A stretch of DNA of 64,000 nucleotides, taken from Lytechinus pictus. Lineage: Eukaryota > Echinodermata > Echinoidea > Temnopleuroida > Toxopneustidae. Position numbers and translations under genes: made by a program. The notes under the pieces are model-generated. The model worked only from the letters and a program-made list of their open reading frames with translations, had not been told where the DNA came from and searched no databases. Location: positions 22,399,701 through 22,463,700 of the forward strand of contig NC_087252.1 in NCBI RefSeq assembly GCF_037042905.1, in the 5' to 3' direction. Below, in pieces: positions 45,806 through 58,151 of the stretch. The stretch's first letter is position 1. Each line of letters begins with the position of its first letter.

Positions 45806-46493
45806 ATAATCCTATAAAATGGAATAAAGATGAAAGTTTTCTCTTATCAAAGACTCATTCCATCCCTCTTCATGCAAATTTGTTTGTATGAATATTTAAA
45901 AGAGATAAAACAAGCATGACGCTGAAATTGTTAATATTAGAGTTGGATGTCAAATAAGAGAATTACGGTACATTGAAAATCACAGCACATTGGATATGCA
46001 AATGAGGGAAGAGATGACGTCATCTACAGACTATTTATTTTGTACATGACAGGTGTCAATGTTTCCTCGTGCACAGTGTAGTGTAATCTCTCCTTGAATG
46101 TGTGGTATTGCCGCGTATTCTATGCTTTTCTGACTCAAGACCTTCCTTACTATATCACATCTAACAGGAAAAAAAAAGAAGTTGAAATACTCTAGATATA
46201 TTCAAAATGATAATAAAACAGTGAGTGTGTGACATCATCGGCTAGCTCTTTGGCATATCACCCGCGAATGTCATCCGAACCGTCGTATTGCAATACCCCC
46301 TACTTGTCTTCTTTCACACCCACACACACTTTAAAAGGCTAGAGCCCCGTTTCATTGAAAAAAATAATTACAACAACAAATGTAAAATGCTATAGCAAGT
46401 TTACTATCAGCCAATCGAATCGAATGATTTCATAAACTTTAAAACGATATCATAATATGTTTTATGGAATGATCCGCCCCTGGTTCCACCACT

Positions 46494-46664
46494 CAGGGGC
46501 GGATTCAGGATTTTTTTCAAATGGGGGAACATTTTCCCAATGAAAATTTGACAAGCAAAAAAAAAACCCACGGCATATTTACATTATAAAGTTTTATTAT
46601 GGCTCTCAAAGGGAGGGGAGGGGGCACTGGCCGGATGCCCCCCCCCCTGGATCCGTCACTACTG
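46494..46664. mobile_element. Short element with CAGGGGCGGATTCAG end, absent from duplication copy 2
   Basis: Begins CAGGGGCGGATTCAGG, has inner GGGGGAAC and CCCCCCCCC tracts and ends GGATCCGTCACTACTG. Flanks share CCACT. The matching place in copy 2 (about 63180-63200) is empty. Confidence 0.7.
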
Positions 46665-47419
46665 CCACTGTCATAATATATTTTGTATATAGGCCTTTCA
46701 CCTACCTTGGAGATAAAGGTAAATGGGGTGCAATTCAAATGAAAATTTGAGATGGTTCAACTTGAAGGAAAACAGTTGTATGACAACCATACTGATTATT
46801 TACCTATACATGTATAATCCCGCGACACACACAAGGTAGGCCTATACATGAAATGGACAATCGACAATGAAACTGCCTTCCGGGGATGACGTTTTGTTAG
46901 TGATTTTTACAGACTGATTTGCCCTTTGCCAATCAGAGACCTGTTGCATAAAACTTTTACCATAAAAAACTCTGACAATAAGATTTGCCAGAGTTTTTCT
47001 TTTATGCAAAGGAAAGTAAAATATTACATCATTTTATCAATATCACGCCAAAATCTATCACAAAATTTGACTTTAATTGAAAGGGTCAACATTTTTGCTC
47101 GCTCGCAGCTTTTCAGAAATATTTTACCATACGTCATAGGGTACCCTCATTTTGGAGCTCATTACTCTACTGGTCAAAGTAACTAAGAAAATATCTTCAT
47201 GGAATGGTCTCCTAACTATGCTTCCTAAATATCACGAAGCTACATGTAGCATCAATGAAGTTTCAAAGCGATTTATTCATTTCATGCCGATCCGTGCCAT
47301 TTGGTACACTTTTGGACATCTCACTATGCCTTAATTGCATTCGAGAAGTTCCACAACTAGTGTTTAAAGAGAGGTTTTTGTGCCTTGGGTATAGATGCTC
47401 AAATCAAATGGGGTTTCTC

Positions 47420-48065
47420 TTAAAGTAGACGGTTGTTGTACATTTTTTCATAGAACGGCAATGCTTCGTTGGCCAACTGAACGACATCAGAGGTTACTGT
47501 ATCAAGCGACGGAAGGTCTTGAGGTTTAGAGAATCCCGTGCTTGAGATCACATTTGTTAGGTAACTCGTGTCCTGACTGATTTCAAAAGGCCACTTCCAG
47601 GATTGAATTACACCTAGAGATGGTTCCCATTTCAGCATTTGTGTTGTATACGGGAGTCCCACAGCCTTGCAGTACTTAGGCATCATCACGTCAGGGTTCT
47701 CCAGTAACTCCGAAGCATCAATGATAGGTGGTGCAGGATCGATGTTTTCTTTGATGTACAACCAGACGTCGTGTAGACTGCTGAAGAATTGGGAGGGGTC
47801 TCCCAGCAGCTCCTTGTGTCTTCGTAGATCGAACTCATCCTCGTTGGTTTCGTCTGCATGAAGTAGACTAACGTTTCTCAGTTGGTTGTAGTTGGCTTTA
47901 TGCAGAGATGAGTACACCAAGAGTGGATGGCGGATCAGAAAAGAGTGCCGATAACCTTTTGGAATAAATTCTCTCAGATCCCTTGATTGCATCGCTAGAC
48001 CAATGTCTTTCACGAATACGTTCTCTGCAGTGCAAGTCTCCAGCACCATTCTTATACTCTCATAT
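47420..48065 (-). CDS. Sulfotransferase-like exon 2 and stop
   Basis: Open for 215 codons from acceptor CTGCAG. Contains FVKDIG, IRHPLLVYSSLHKA, a DASELLENP segment and WKWPFEIS, and ends PFYEKMYNNRLL-TAA. The layout matches the C-terminal two thirds of this sulfotransferase-like family. Confidence 0.85.
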
Positions 48066-51000
48066 CTGCAGAAGGACAGAAAATAATACATTGATTTTCT
48101 TTTGATCTGTGGGTGTGTGTGCGCGCGCGCGTGTGTGTGGGTGTGTGTGTCAGGGGATGGTGAGTTGATATTTCAAAGACGAAACAATCAGATCGGGTCT
48201 ATAAAGCCAGGGTTACACCGGAGCCGAATCAGCTGCGAATCCATCCAAATACACGTATTCGGGTGGTTTCGGGATAGGTTCTGCTCTCCCTCCGCGAATG
48301 CAAAAAAATTCAGGAAGGACTCGGAAATATTCGAATCCACCTAGCCATCCTAAATAGGCCGAAAATTCGGTTTTGGTGTATAACCCTGGCTTTAAAGGAA
48401 GATATAGGAAATATGTTCTGCAACGCTCCCCCCATCAAAATGGGTCTACAATAATTATATTCATAACAAATAAGGAATTCTGGTTATAGACTTAAGGAGA
48501 ATGGTCTAGGTAATAAATGGTTTTGTCGGGGTATTAATAACATTATCATAATTATCAGGACCGCCAGAGGCGTCGATCCTGGGAGGGGCAGTGAAATTAA
48601 AATATTTGGGGGGGGGGGGCAAACAAATCGTTTTGCCCCCCCCCCCCCCTCAATAATTCCGCATATGCAAAAATAAAATAAGATTGTAATGTTACACATA
48701 AATCAGCAAGCGAGATTGAGATACCAACTCGTTCTTTATTAAAATCGTGCTCAAAATATCCGCTTTTCAGATTGGAATATAAAAATTTTCACCTCGAGCT
48801 TCGCGCTCGCATCATTTCTGTAGCAAAAACCCATACTTTTCATGATTAAATAGGTGAATAGAATGTCCCGTTCTCAGTTCTAAACCTCAAAAGAACCTGC
48901 TTCGATTTGAAATAATCTTTTGTTGGATATATATCTTGTTATTTATTAAAAACGTCCATTAAATTGTTTTTCCAGATCGAAATATCTAAATTTTCAGCTC
49001 GCGCTCCGCGCTCGCATCTACTGTTCGTTTAGATACCCATCTTAATCATTGGTATAAAAAATGCTTAGAATATCAAGCTTTCAGGTCAGAATATAAAGAA
49101 ATTTCAGCTCGCTCTCGGCACTCGCATTATTTGTGTAGTGAGATACATATATCTATCCTCCTCATGAGTTACTACAAACAGTCCTAAACAGGTCCCTTTT
49201 TTCCTGTTTTCATGTCAGTATACTAAAAAGATTCAGCTCGCGCTTCGCGCTCGCATTAATTTGTTGGTGAGATATGTGTTTCTTTCTCATGAGTCGTATA
49301 TATATATATATGCATATATATAATATAGGCCTATGTGTGTGTGTGTGGGTGAGTTTGTTCGTTTTGTGTGATCGAGCGCCTTTTGGAACGTTGATTCATG
49401 ATTTTGCCCCCCCCCCCCCCAATCTGAAAAATGGATCGACGCCCCTGATCAGGACCCACTGGCAGAACAGTTTTGGGAACTGAATTGGCCACCTTGGAAA
49501 ACATTACGTTATTATTATTATCATTATTGTTATCATCATCATTATTATTACCATTATATGACAGAAATAAAGAGTTTGCTATAATTTTTACCAATGTTTT
49601 CTAAGTGTAGGCTGTAAGTTTTCTTCCTAAATGATATTAATTGTGCGATCACCAAACTTTTAAATGTGGTAATATAAGAGTACATCCTAAGTCTAATAAC
49701 TTCTACATTTTTTTAATTGTTATTTGAAATGTGATTGATATGACTCTTACATTTCATGTCTTCGTCTATATGTATTACAATGAATTGAATTATTTTAGAG
49801 CTCAATATCTCTTTATTATTCATATATAATTCATCTATATTCAAATTTTAATTACCAAATCTCATGAAGTACTTTTTCTGTACATTCCATATCAGATATC
49901 CACAAACTTACTAACAGTTTTAATAAAAATTGTGACTCTGCATGTTTCATTAATATACTTTATTATCAGCAAAAAATATAAAATTAATAAGTGAAGAACA
50001 AGTAGGTAAATCATTTGTATACAGTGGCGTAGCTACGGGGGGCATGGGGGGCACGTGCCCCCCCCCCCTGAGATTTGGTTTGCCCCCCCCCCCCTAGGTG
50101 CCCCCCTGAAAAAAAGGGAGAAAGAAGAAAAGAAAAAGAAGGGGAATGACAGAAGAAAAAAGAAGAGGAAAATAAGAGGAGGAAGACAAGTGAATAAAAT
50201 AAATTTTGGGGGAAGACTTGTAAAAAAAAAATGTTCATGTTACTAAATGAAATTTTCTCTCGCGCTTCGTGCTTGATAAGATTCATATCTAGCTCAATAG
50301 GCTGATATGGAGCTTAAACAAGTTTTGAAGTCAATGTACAAAACATATTTCTGCTCGGACATCGAGATTTCATTATATTTGTTTCCATTTACAAATTTAG
50401 TGCACTCTGTAAAATGTCCGTTAATATGGCCTACATAATTATCAACATTTTAAGATCACGCTGGGTGGTCGCATTATTTGATTTGCCAAGTTCCTATTGT
50501 CTTTGTGTATTCCATCAAGTTCTCAAAATATCAATTTCAGATGTGACTGTCAAAATGTAGGCCTATTTAGCGCTGTGCGCTCGCATTTTGATTGGTTAGT
50601 ACACTATATCAATTCTATATAAGCAAACAAAAACCCCAGGCCTTTTCATTACATTGTATTTTTTTAAATTCAGTTCGCGATTAGCGCTCGCATTAATTGT
50701 TAAAAATGTATTAACCATTGTAATGACTATTCATAAGTTAAAAATGCTCAAAATTCCTTCCATACTGTCACTACGCATATTAGATTAACAAATAAAGAAA
50801 ATATCATTTTCATGAATTCCTATTAACCAATTTGGGTCTTTTCAGAATGGAATATCGACAAGCTTAGGAATAATAGGAAGATAGTCATCATTTTCATATG
50901 ACAAAATATCCTTAGAATGTGCCGGTCCTTGTTAAAACGATAAAAAAATATCAGCTTGCGCTTCGCGCTTGCTAAATCCATTGAGTGTGATCCACATCCA

Positions 51001-52511
51001 CTTCTCAATTTTCCTACACAATACCTAAAATAGTGTGTAAATTGATTTTTTTCAGATTGTAATATCAAATGTTTTCAGCTCGCGCTTGCAATATTAATCT
51101 TCATGATTAAAAAATGTATTCAGAATGCCTAAATTATAGGTCTAAATCTAAAACTAAAACAAGCACACGCATGTTTATTGAGACAGCCTGCATGTTCTTT
51201 ATTTAAAATATGCTTAAGTTTCAGATCAGAATATCAATAATTGTCTGCTTGCGCTTCACGCAGAATATGAATAGAGTGACCCGCTTTTAGGTCTAATATC
51301 TAAATTTTCTTCCGCTCGCGCTTCGCGCTCGCATCAAGTGTTTTGTTACATACCTATCCAATTAATGATTACAAAAAGTGCTTAGGATGTCAATTTTTCA
51401 GGTTGGCATGTCAACAAGTTTTAGCTCGCGCTTCGCGCTCCCATTATTTAAATATGTACCGTATTTGTGGGTAGCTGTAAACATGTCCTTAACAGGTCCC
51501 TTTCCGATCATGATAGAAAATTTATTAAAAGTTTCTGCTCGCGCTTGTTCGCAGTAATTATCTAGTTACATACGCATCTTGTTCAGGGTCACAAACATTG
51601 TCCAGAATGTTAAATTTTCAGGACAAGATACATGAAAGATAACAAAAAATCGCTCGCACTTCGCGCTCGCACTGTTTTATATTGGGCTTATGAGATTATT
51701 TCATATTTATGTTGTTTTGTAAGAATAAAGCTAAGAAGTGACTGATCGGGACAATATAGGTGGAGATAATTTTGGGCCCCATCCCTATTGGCGAAAGTGA
51801 GATCAGCCCTTGTGACACATACACACACACACACAGAAAAAAGGTGCCCCCCTGAAAGAGCAAGGATCCCCCAGTGCCCCCAAATAAAAAAATCCTAGCT
51901 ACGCCACTGTTTGTATATGATTATATGGAATAAAACTGGGCCTGAAATGGAGCCTTGCGGTAGGGTACATTTTACAGATTTGAAAGTAGATTTAAAGGAA
52001 TTGTATAAAGTATAAAGTGGCATTTTCGTTTAGAAAATAAGCCTATTAAAAAGCACACAATGATCAATATGTACAGTCCAAGGTTTTTTTTATGTAGAAC
52101 CATCTGGACTAACAATAAAGCACGACATTAACAAATTGTTTGTATTGTTCATAGTATGATAGTTTCTTATTTTCGGCACATCGTGCAATATACGATTCAA
52201 CACGACACATTATATACTTACGACAACGCTTCTGGTTGGATCTTTCGCGCTACCAATTTCCCAATATAATGAGCTGCCTTATCAAAGGCGGCCTCATTTC
52301 CCTCATACGATGTCGGCAGATCGATGCCCTCGTTCAACTCATAGTTGATCTTTGCGATATTGGCATATCCGAATGGCTCGGGCCATATCTCGACCCCAGT
52401 AATCTGTCCCATCGAGCGTGTAAACGCTGTGGATACACATCTGTAGGTAGTCCACAATATTACTCGGTTTGGCATGTTGGAAGAACATACGGGCTGGGAT
52501 GGTCCGGACAT
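47420..52511 (-). CDS. P-loop sulfotransferase-like protein, 2 exons, 311 aa
   Basis: Predicted PAPS-dependent sulfotransferase-fold protein. Exon 1 (52222-52511) and exon 2 (47420-48065) join in phase 2 through donor GTAAGT and acceptor CCTTCTGCAG. Residues 16-30 (RVILWTTYRCVSTAF) fit the 5'-phosphosulfate-binding loop of the branch of sulfotransferase-like proteins with a (P/Y)R(S/C)(L/V)STAF loop. FVKDIG at 114-119 and IRHPLLVYSSLHKA at 141-154 fit the core strand and the 3'-phosphate-binding Arg/Ser motif. The Pro usual before the loop Arg is Tyr23 here. The substrate is unknown. The start at 52511 is the first true ATG in the open frame. The 4.2-kb intron is invaded by two hAT-type elements. 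Another copy begins to appear at the right edge of the window. Confidence 0.82.
48209..48394. mobile_element. Short CAGGGTTACACCGGA element
   Basis: AAGCCAGGGTTACACCGGAG and TTTTGGTGTATAACCCTGGC; related to the 34912-35779 element, including CTCCCTCCGCGAATGC. Confidence 0.75.
48562..49447. mobile_element. hAT-type non-autonomous element (GGGGCGTCGATCC family), reverse orientation
   Basis: Ends (CGC)CAGAGGCGTCGATCC and GGATCGACGCCCCTG, flanked by ATCAGGAC at 48554-48561 and 49448-49455. G and C tracts lie just inside. Four GC-rich modules such as GCTCGCGCT(C/T)CGCGCTCGC lie between. In the sulfotransferase intron. Confidence 0.82.
50022..51909. mobile_element. hAT-type non-autonomous element (CAGTGGCGTAGCTACG ends), 1888 bp
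   Basis: CAGTGGCGTAGCTACG and CTAGCTACGCCACTG ends, with exact 8-bp flanks TTTGTATA (50014-50021 and 51910-51917). Contains poly-G/poly-C near the ends and repeated GCTCGCGCTTCGCGCTCGC modules. No transposase frame. In the sulfotransferase intron. Confidence 0.9.
52222..52511 (-). CDS. Sulfotransferase-like exon 1 with P-loop
   Basis: Starts MSGPSQPVC and holds the phosphosulfate-binding loop TTYRCVSTAF (residues 21-30), then EIWPEPFGYANIAKINYE. Ends in phase 2 at donor GTAAGT (52216-52221). Confidence 0.82.
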
Positions 52512-53120
52512 TCTGGTAAATGTATAGCACACTTGAAGATTGGATTGAAATTATTACTTTCTTCTGGGCTTATGGCTGCCCCGAGCTGTGTACTGTAGAT
52601 GTGTATCGTTTTGATGAGCGTATTGCAATATCAGATCTCAATATATAGGCTGCTCACTGTCATGATAATACCGTTAATGCTACATTTGGTACGCAAACTT
52701 GGTGTTTTTATAACCCGACGACCTTGGCAGTACTTGGTATTATTGTTGTTTTCCGTTCATCTGTTTCGGTAAAGAAAAACACTTTTGTTGGGGCCGATGT
52801 CTGCCACAACCATTCATTCATCAAGGGCGACAAGAGAAGAACATATGAGGGCGTAGAGACATGCAGATAACGTGGTGTGTGGTGTTAATTATTAAACCAT
52901 AAACAGAAACAGAAAAAACGGACACCCCTGCATTGTCCAGAAGACAAAAGAAAACATCATGAGTATAAGATAACATAAATTATTATTACAAGTTGTACCA
53001 TCAGTTATCAGACTTCTGTACAAATAAGCAGTTTGGTATAAGTAAATCGATATGAAATATCAATTGTAGTTATTTCACCAAGCAATATACAAAATTCATG
53101 TTATCATATTATAATATTAG

Positions 53121-53230
53121 TTGGATGGCTCAGAATGGAATACAAGAAATATTCCAAGAGTTCGGTAAACATTCCACGAATCGCAGATGAGTGGAATATT
53201 TCTGGTATTTCATGAAATAACGCCATCCAA
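53121..53230. repeat. Short inverted-repeat element TTGGATGGC
   Basis: TTGGATGGC and GCCATCCAA ends; internal GAAATATTCCA/TGGAATATTTC pair. Confidence 0.65.
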
Positions 53231-53614
53231 TGTAATTATTATCATCTGTCCCATGCACTCCCCCCCCCCAAAAAAAAAAGAGGGAGAAATTTGATTTAAC
53301 ACGTCATATCACTTTATGTCATTTATCGTTTTTTTGGTCGTTGACATGGGACTTGCATGTAGTTCATTGTGACGTCATGGAGCGTAGGTGCGCTCTATGC
53401 TGCGCATCGCATTGCTTTCATTGTTGTACGCGTTGTATATTTCACGCATTCGCGCATGCGCCCTTAACTGTTGAATAAGCTCTCATATTCAATAGCAAAT
53501 TTTGTATGGACATTCGTCGGATTTCGGTCCTTTTTAGGAATACGCTCTGATACTGTACGGGCAATTGATGAAGACCAAAATACGCGTTTTTATTGCATCG
53601 CTAGTACACTCTAT

Positions 53615-53801
53615 CAGGGGCGTCGATCCATTTTTCAGATTGGGGGGGGGGGGCAAATTAATGATCCAACTTACCAAAGGCGCTTGATCACACAAAACAA
53701 ACAAACTCACCCACACACAAACACACACACATAGGCATGTATATATATATATACATATATATAATTTGTTGGTGAGATATGTGTCTTTCTCACGAGTCAT
53801 A

Positions 53802-53833
<32 letters not shown>

Positions 53834-54573
53834 CATACATATATATGACTCGTGAAAAGGAGACACATATCTCACCAACAAATTAATGCAAGCGCGAAGT
53901 GCGAGCTGATTTTTTTTAGTATACTGAACTGAAAACAGGAAAAAGGTACCTGTTTAGGATTGTTTGCAGTAAATCATGAGGAGGATCTCACTACACAGAT
54001 AATGCGAGTGCCGAGAGCGAGCTGATTTTTTTTATTCTGACCTGAAAGCTTGATATTTTAAGCATTTTGGTACGATTAAGATGGGTGTCTAAAATAACAA
54101 TAGATACGAGCGCGAAACGCAAGCTGAAAATTTTGATATTTCGATCTGAAAAAATTGACAGTTTAATGAACGTTTTTTATAAAGAAAGAACAAGATATAT
54201 ACCCAACAAAAGATTATTGCATATCGAAGCGGGAGTTCTTTTGAGGTTTAGAACTGAAAACGGGACATTCTGTTCACCTATTTAATCATGAAAATTATGG
54301 GTTCTTGCTACAGAAATGATGCGAGCGCGAAGCGCGAGCTGAAAATTTTTATATTCCAATCTGAAAAGCAAACATTTTGAGCACGATTTTAAATAAAGAA
54401 CGAGTTGTGTATTTCAATTTTGCTTGCTGATTTCTGTGTAACATTACAATCTTATTTTATTTTTGCACATGATAAATTATTGGGGGGGGGGGCAAAACGA
54501 TATGTTTGCCCCCCCCCCCAAATATTTTCATTGGTGGGGCGATCGCCCCCCCCCCCCAGGATTGACGCCTCTG
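53615..54573. mobile_element. hAT-type non-autonomous element (GGGGCGTCGATCC family), 959 bp
   Basis: CAGGGGCGTCGATCC and GGATTGACGCCTCTG ends, with exact 8-bp flanks CACTCTAT (53607-53614 and 54574-54581). Same order of internal blocks as 48562-49447 in reverse, plus a TATATA microsatellite at about 53740-53845. Confidence 0.9.
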
Positions 54574-54593
54574 CACTCTATATAGATGATGAT

Positions 54594-55782
54594 AAAGCAA
54601 TATTGACTGGCCTCAGGGCGATACGGTGTATATCGCCCGAGTCCTAGACGAGGGTGATATCAATTTAGTGAGGGCGATACTCCTTTCGCCCCCAGGCCAG
54701 TCAATATTGCTATTATTAACCAAATCAGACATCAAGAGCAAAAATCGTTAAAATTTAGATATTTTAGAGCTTCAGAAAGGGAATCTATTTTGTCATGTTG
54801 AGCAGACTGGGTCTCTGAACTTTACCATTGTGACGTTATTGAAATGATGCATCCCTGGCCTGGACATGCAATATCCAGCGTTGTCTCAACTTGATAAACA
54901 TTGTGACGTATAGCACTGCGCGGTTATTTAACCAAATGATTTATGCCACAATCACATATAACCATCGGAGTCAGAAATGCTTTGATATATCATAATTTCA
55001 GGTGTTTATTCTTTTCCGGAAAATTAAGCTTACATGTATAATATTATATGATAATGTATATTGTAATACGACAATTTATATTATTAACCATCGGAGTCAG
55101 AAATACTTTGATATATCATAATTTCAGGTGTTTATTCTTTTCCGGAAAATTAAGCTTACATGTATAATATTATATGATAATGTATATTGTAATACGACAA
55201 TTTATATTATTAACCGTATCAGATATCTGAGTAGGGCAACTTTAAGACATTATTGGTTGCTTATGACTGTGGTCAAATGGTCGGTCAATAAGTTTCCAAT
55301 TGTTTATCCACGGACCCAATTTATTGCCCGCTCAGGAAAGTCAATGAGAAAATGCGTGGAATTGTAGCGGGCAATAAGGCAGAGCTAACATCCGGAAATT
55401 CTACGCGTTTTTGTACGCGTCCTTGAACCGCGCAGTGCTATACGTCACAATGTTTATCAAGTTGAGACAACACTGGATATTGTGTGTCCAGGCCAGGGAC
55501 GTGTCATTTCAATTACGTCACAATGGTAAAGTTCAGAGGCCCAGTCTGCTCAACATGACAAAATAGATTCCCATTTTGAAGCTCTAAAATATCTAAATTT
55601 TAACGATTTTTGCTCTTGATGTCTGATTTGGTTAATAATAGCAATATTGACTGGCCTGAGGGGCGAAAGGAGAAATATCGCCCTCACTAAATTGATATCA
55701 CCCTCGTCTACGACTCGGGCGATATAAATCTAGTTAGGGCGATATACGTCGTATCGCCCCGAGGCCAGTCAATATTGCTTTA
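54594..55782. repeat. 1.2-kb inverted repeat with GCAATATTGACTGGCC ends
   Basis: Outer arms 54594-54920 and 55425-55782 are inverted, starting AAAGCAATATTGACTGGCC. The first 120 bp of each arm is itself an inverted repeat (the ACTGGCC motif returns at about 54690). Centre: two direct copies of a ~125-bp unit (from about 54960 and about 55087) and a GCGCAGTGC-flanked core. Confidence 0.85.
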
Positions 55783-55940
55783 TTGTCGTATTACAATATA
55801 CATTATCATATAATATTATACATGTAAGCTTAATTTTCCGAAAAAGAAAAACACCTGAAATTATGATATATCAAAGTATTTCTGACTCCGATGGTTATAT
55901 GTTAGAATTTGGCATAAATCATTAGGTTGAATAACTCACC
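55783..55940. repeat. Inverted copy of the central unit, outside the arm
   Basis: TTGTCGTATTACAATATAC...CTGACTCCGATGGTTATATG is the reverse complement of 54930-55083. It lies outside the right arm and not inside it. Confidence 0.82.
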
Positions 55941-55944
55941 CTAC

Positions 55945-58145
55945 TCTAATAATGGCCCAGGAATATATGTCTACTGGTCAGCTGCGCCCATGCATGGTCA
56001 GCAGCCATGAATACTCAACAGCCTCTATATCAGCGGCTATAAAAAAAGGAATAGATCCGTTATCTACTATGTATTTCATCATATAAATCGTTACTTTAAA
56101 AAACAACAACAACAATTAATTTCGCAAACCCAAACCGGGTCTGATACTTAAGACTATATCATCAAATATTGCAAGCAAAGATCACAAAGAGTATGCTGAT
56201 ACATTCCATCACTATTTTGGTGAATAAAACATGCCGTATAATAAATGCTAAGTGATTAAATATCATCACTGTCAATCAGATAAGCTGCATGAAATATTAA
56301 ACAGTCTATTTTCTGGTACATAGTGAATATTATTGTGTGCTCCAAGATTCAAAAGTTATAAACTGGATACATACCGACACACTCCAAAATGTAAAACAGT
56401 GTGTTTTTCTAACACTACTGTGTCAGGATAACAATGAACAATTCCATCAAAACAAGAATATTCTTCATGTAGCAAGATCCTTCCTATGAATTCCAGCAAA
56501 GTAATAATTGGTGCAAACATACGGTCAAATGCTAATGTGCAGCTTCCAAAAAGGTCAACAAGCAGAAAAGCCGCGACGACTTCGTTTTGTGTTGTGCGCG
56601 GAATAAATGTCACTGCCCAGCTACCGGGCCTTGCCTAATATATCTCCGCATTTAAATATTTATGACGTCACATTCTAAAGCATCAAAATATGATATGCTA
56701 GTGAATACAAAGTTAAATCGACATCAATGTGTCATATTTATATCTGTGTATTTATATTCATGTATATATGTCCAACAATTGTATAGTAATATATTTTTTT
56801 TTAATAATAAAGGGGAGGACTATTTTTCCTCGGTGGGATGATACGAGACCCACGTGACCCCAAAAGTGATTAGGTTTCGCGTTCTGTGATAAAATTTTAC
56901 CACACCCGAATTGGTCGTATGGTGGTAAAAAATAGAAAAATCAAGGAGAAAAGATTAAGAAATTAGTTTGGTCACTACACTTTTGACCATGCTTACTGAC
57001 CCGGTGCCTGTTGGGAATAGTTCATTTTTGCTGTTCTTTACGAAGATAAAACCTTGAAAGACAAAGATATCATTCTTTTCTTGTCCTCTTAGAAAACATA
57101 TTTCATATTTTTGCCAATTTTACAGGGTTTTTTTTGTTCAATGTGCATTAAGGTTATGTTACTTGATTTATTATTCGTTTGAGTATTTTGTCCTTTATCT
57201 TTTGATCAGAATGCTACAAAAAAATATGAAAACATTTAAAGATGTTTATTTGAAAGATATAGATTTAATCATCTTAAATAATTGTACGTCATTCGCTGAT
57301 AACAAGGCAGACATTCGTTACCTTGCGAACCTATATACCTACTTATACTGTCCATATCAATTCATTCCTTTATCAGACGTAGTCTTCATAAACCGATGTA
57401 TGACAATAATAATAGTGATAATAATAATGATAAAATTAATAATGATAATAATGATGATAATGATTATAATGATAACAATAATAATTATTAATAATAATTA
57501 TGTAAGTTTGCCAAATCGGTTAGAATAACTGCCTCTGGCCACCATAATGGGCCCTGCATAACATAACACGTTATAATTACCCTTCTCCAATCTAAATGCT
57601 GAGTGAACAGCAAGAAGACAGACTGGGCCATGATTCGAACTTACGACCGTCCGTTCATGAGGTGGGTCCTATACCAATGGACTTCCACGCACGGTTGTAC
57701 TTTGCCTCATCAAACAGGGGCGAATACAGCTTCCGCATTTTCCCGGAAAGGCCACTCAATTCTAATAAACAAGATAATTGTATCTTATCAAAAGCAATGC
57801 GAGCGCGAGCAAAACTTTTATATACTGACATGAAAGTTTTTTTTTTCTAAGTCTTGATCCCCTCATGGCCTCATCTTATTTCATTCACTCGTCCTCGTCT
57901 TATTTTCATCTTCCTTTTTCTCCCCTCATTTCTCTTCTTTTTTTAAGTGTTCACTCTTGAAGTGCATTTCCTGATGTTTCCTGATGGAGGTATTCTGGAG
58001 ATATTCATTTTCTGTAAAAGGGGGATAGTGCCTGATCTAAGTTTCCAAAGAGACTTCTCCATGTTTTGATATGCAAAAGAGGTAATCTAGAACATGAGCT
58101 AGCCAACTACAGGTCTATCATCATTATTAACGACTAATGACTATC
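55945..58145. other. No gene recognised
   Basis: AT-rich. 56356-56577 has an open minus frame ending at a GTATGT, but no start, acceptor or homology supports it. 57395-57500 is an (AATAAT)n-like microsatellite. 57620-57700 holds a weak SINE-like piece (CATGATTCGAACTTACGACC). 58050-58126 is repeated in reverse at 62355-62425. Confidence 0.4.
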
Positions 58146-58151
58146 GTTCAT

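Larger units (their letters stand above)
45120..47470. repeat. Segmental tandem duplication, copy 1
   Basis: From the TGGTAAATTGCTTGATTGTC block to the sulfotransferase 3' end, this block matches 60495-64000 in the same orientation. It carries a 46494-46664 insertion missing from copy 2 and lacks several insertions of copy 2. The right limit is set only by the edge of the window in copy 2. Confidence 0.88.

Noticed and set aside
56356-56613. Open minus frame ending at a GTATGT donor-like site
   Set aside because: The frame opens at GTG and not ATG, no pyrimidine-rich acceptor precedes it, and the next plausible acceptor downstream leads straight to stops. A real exon cannot be excluded without transcripts.
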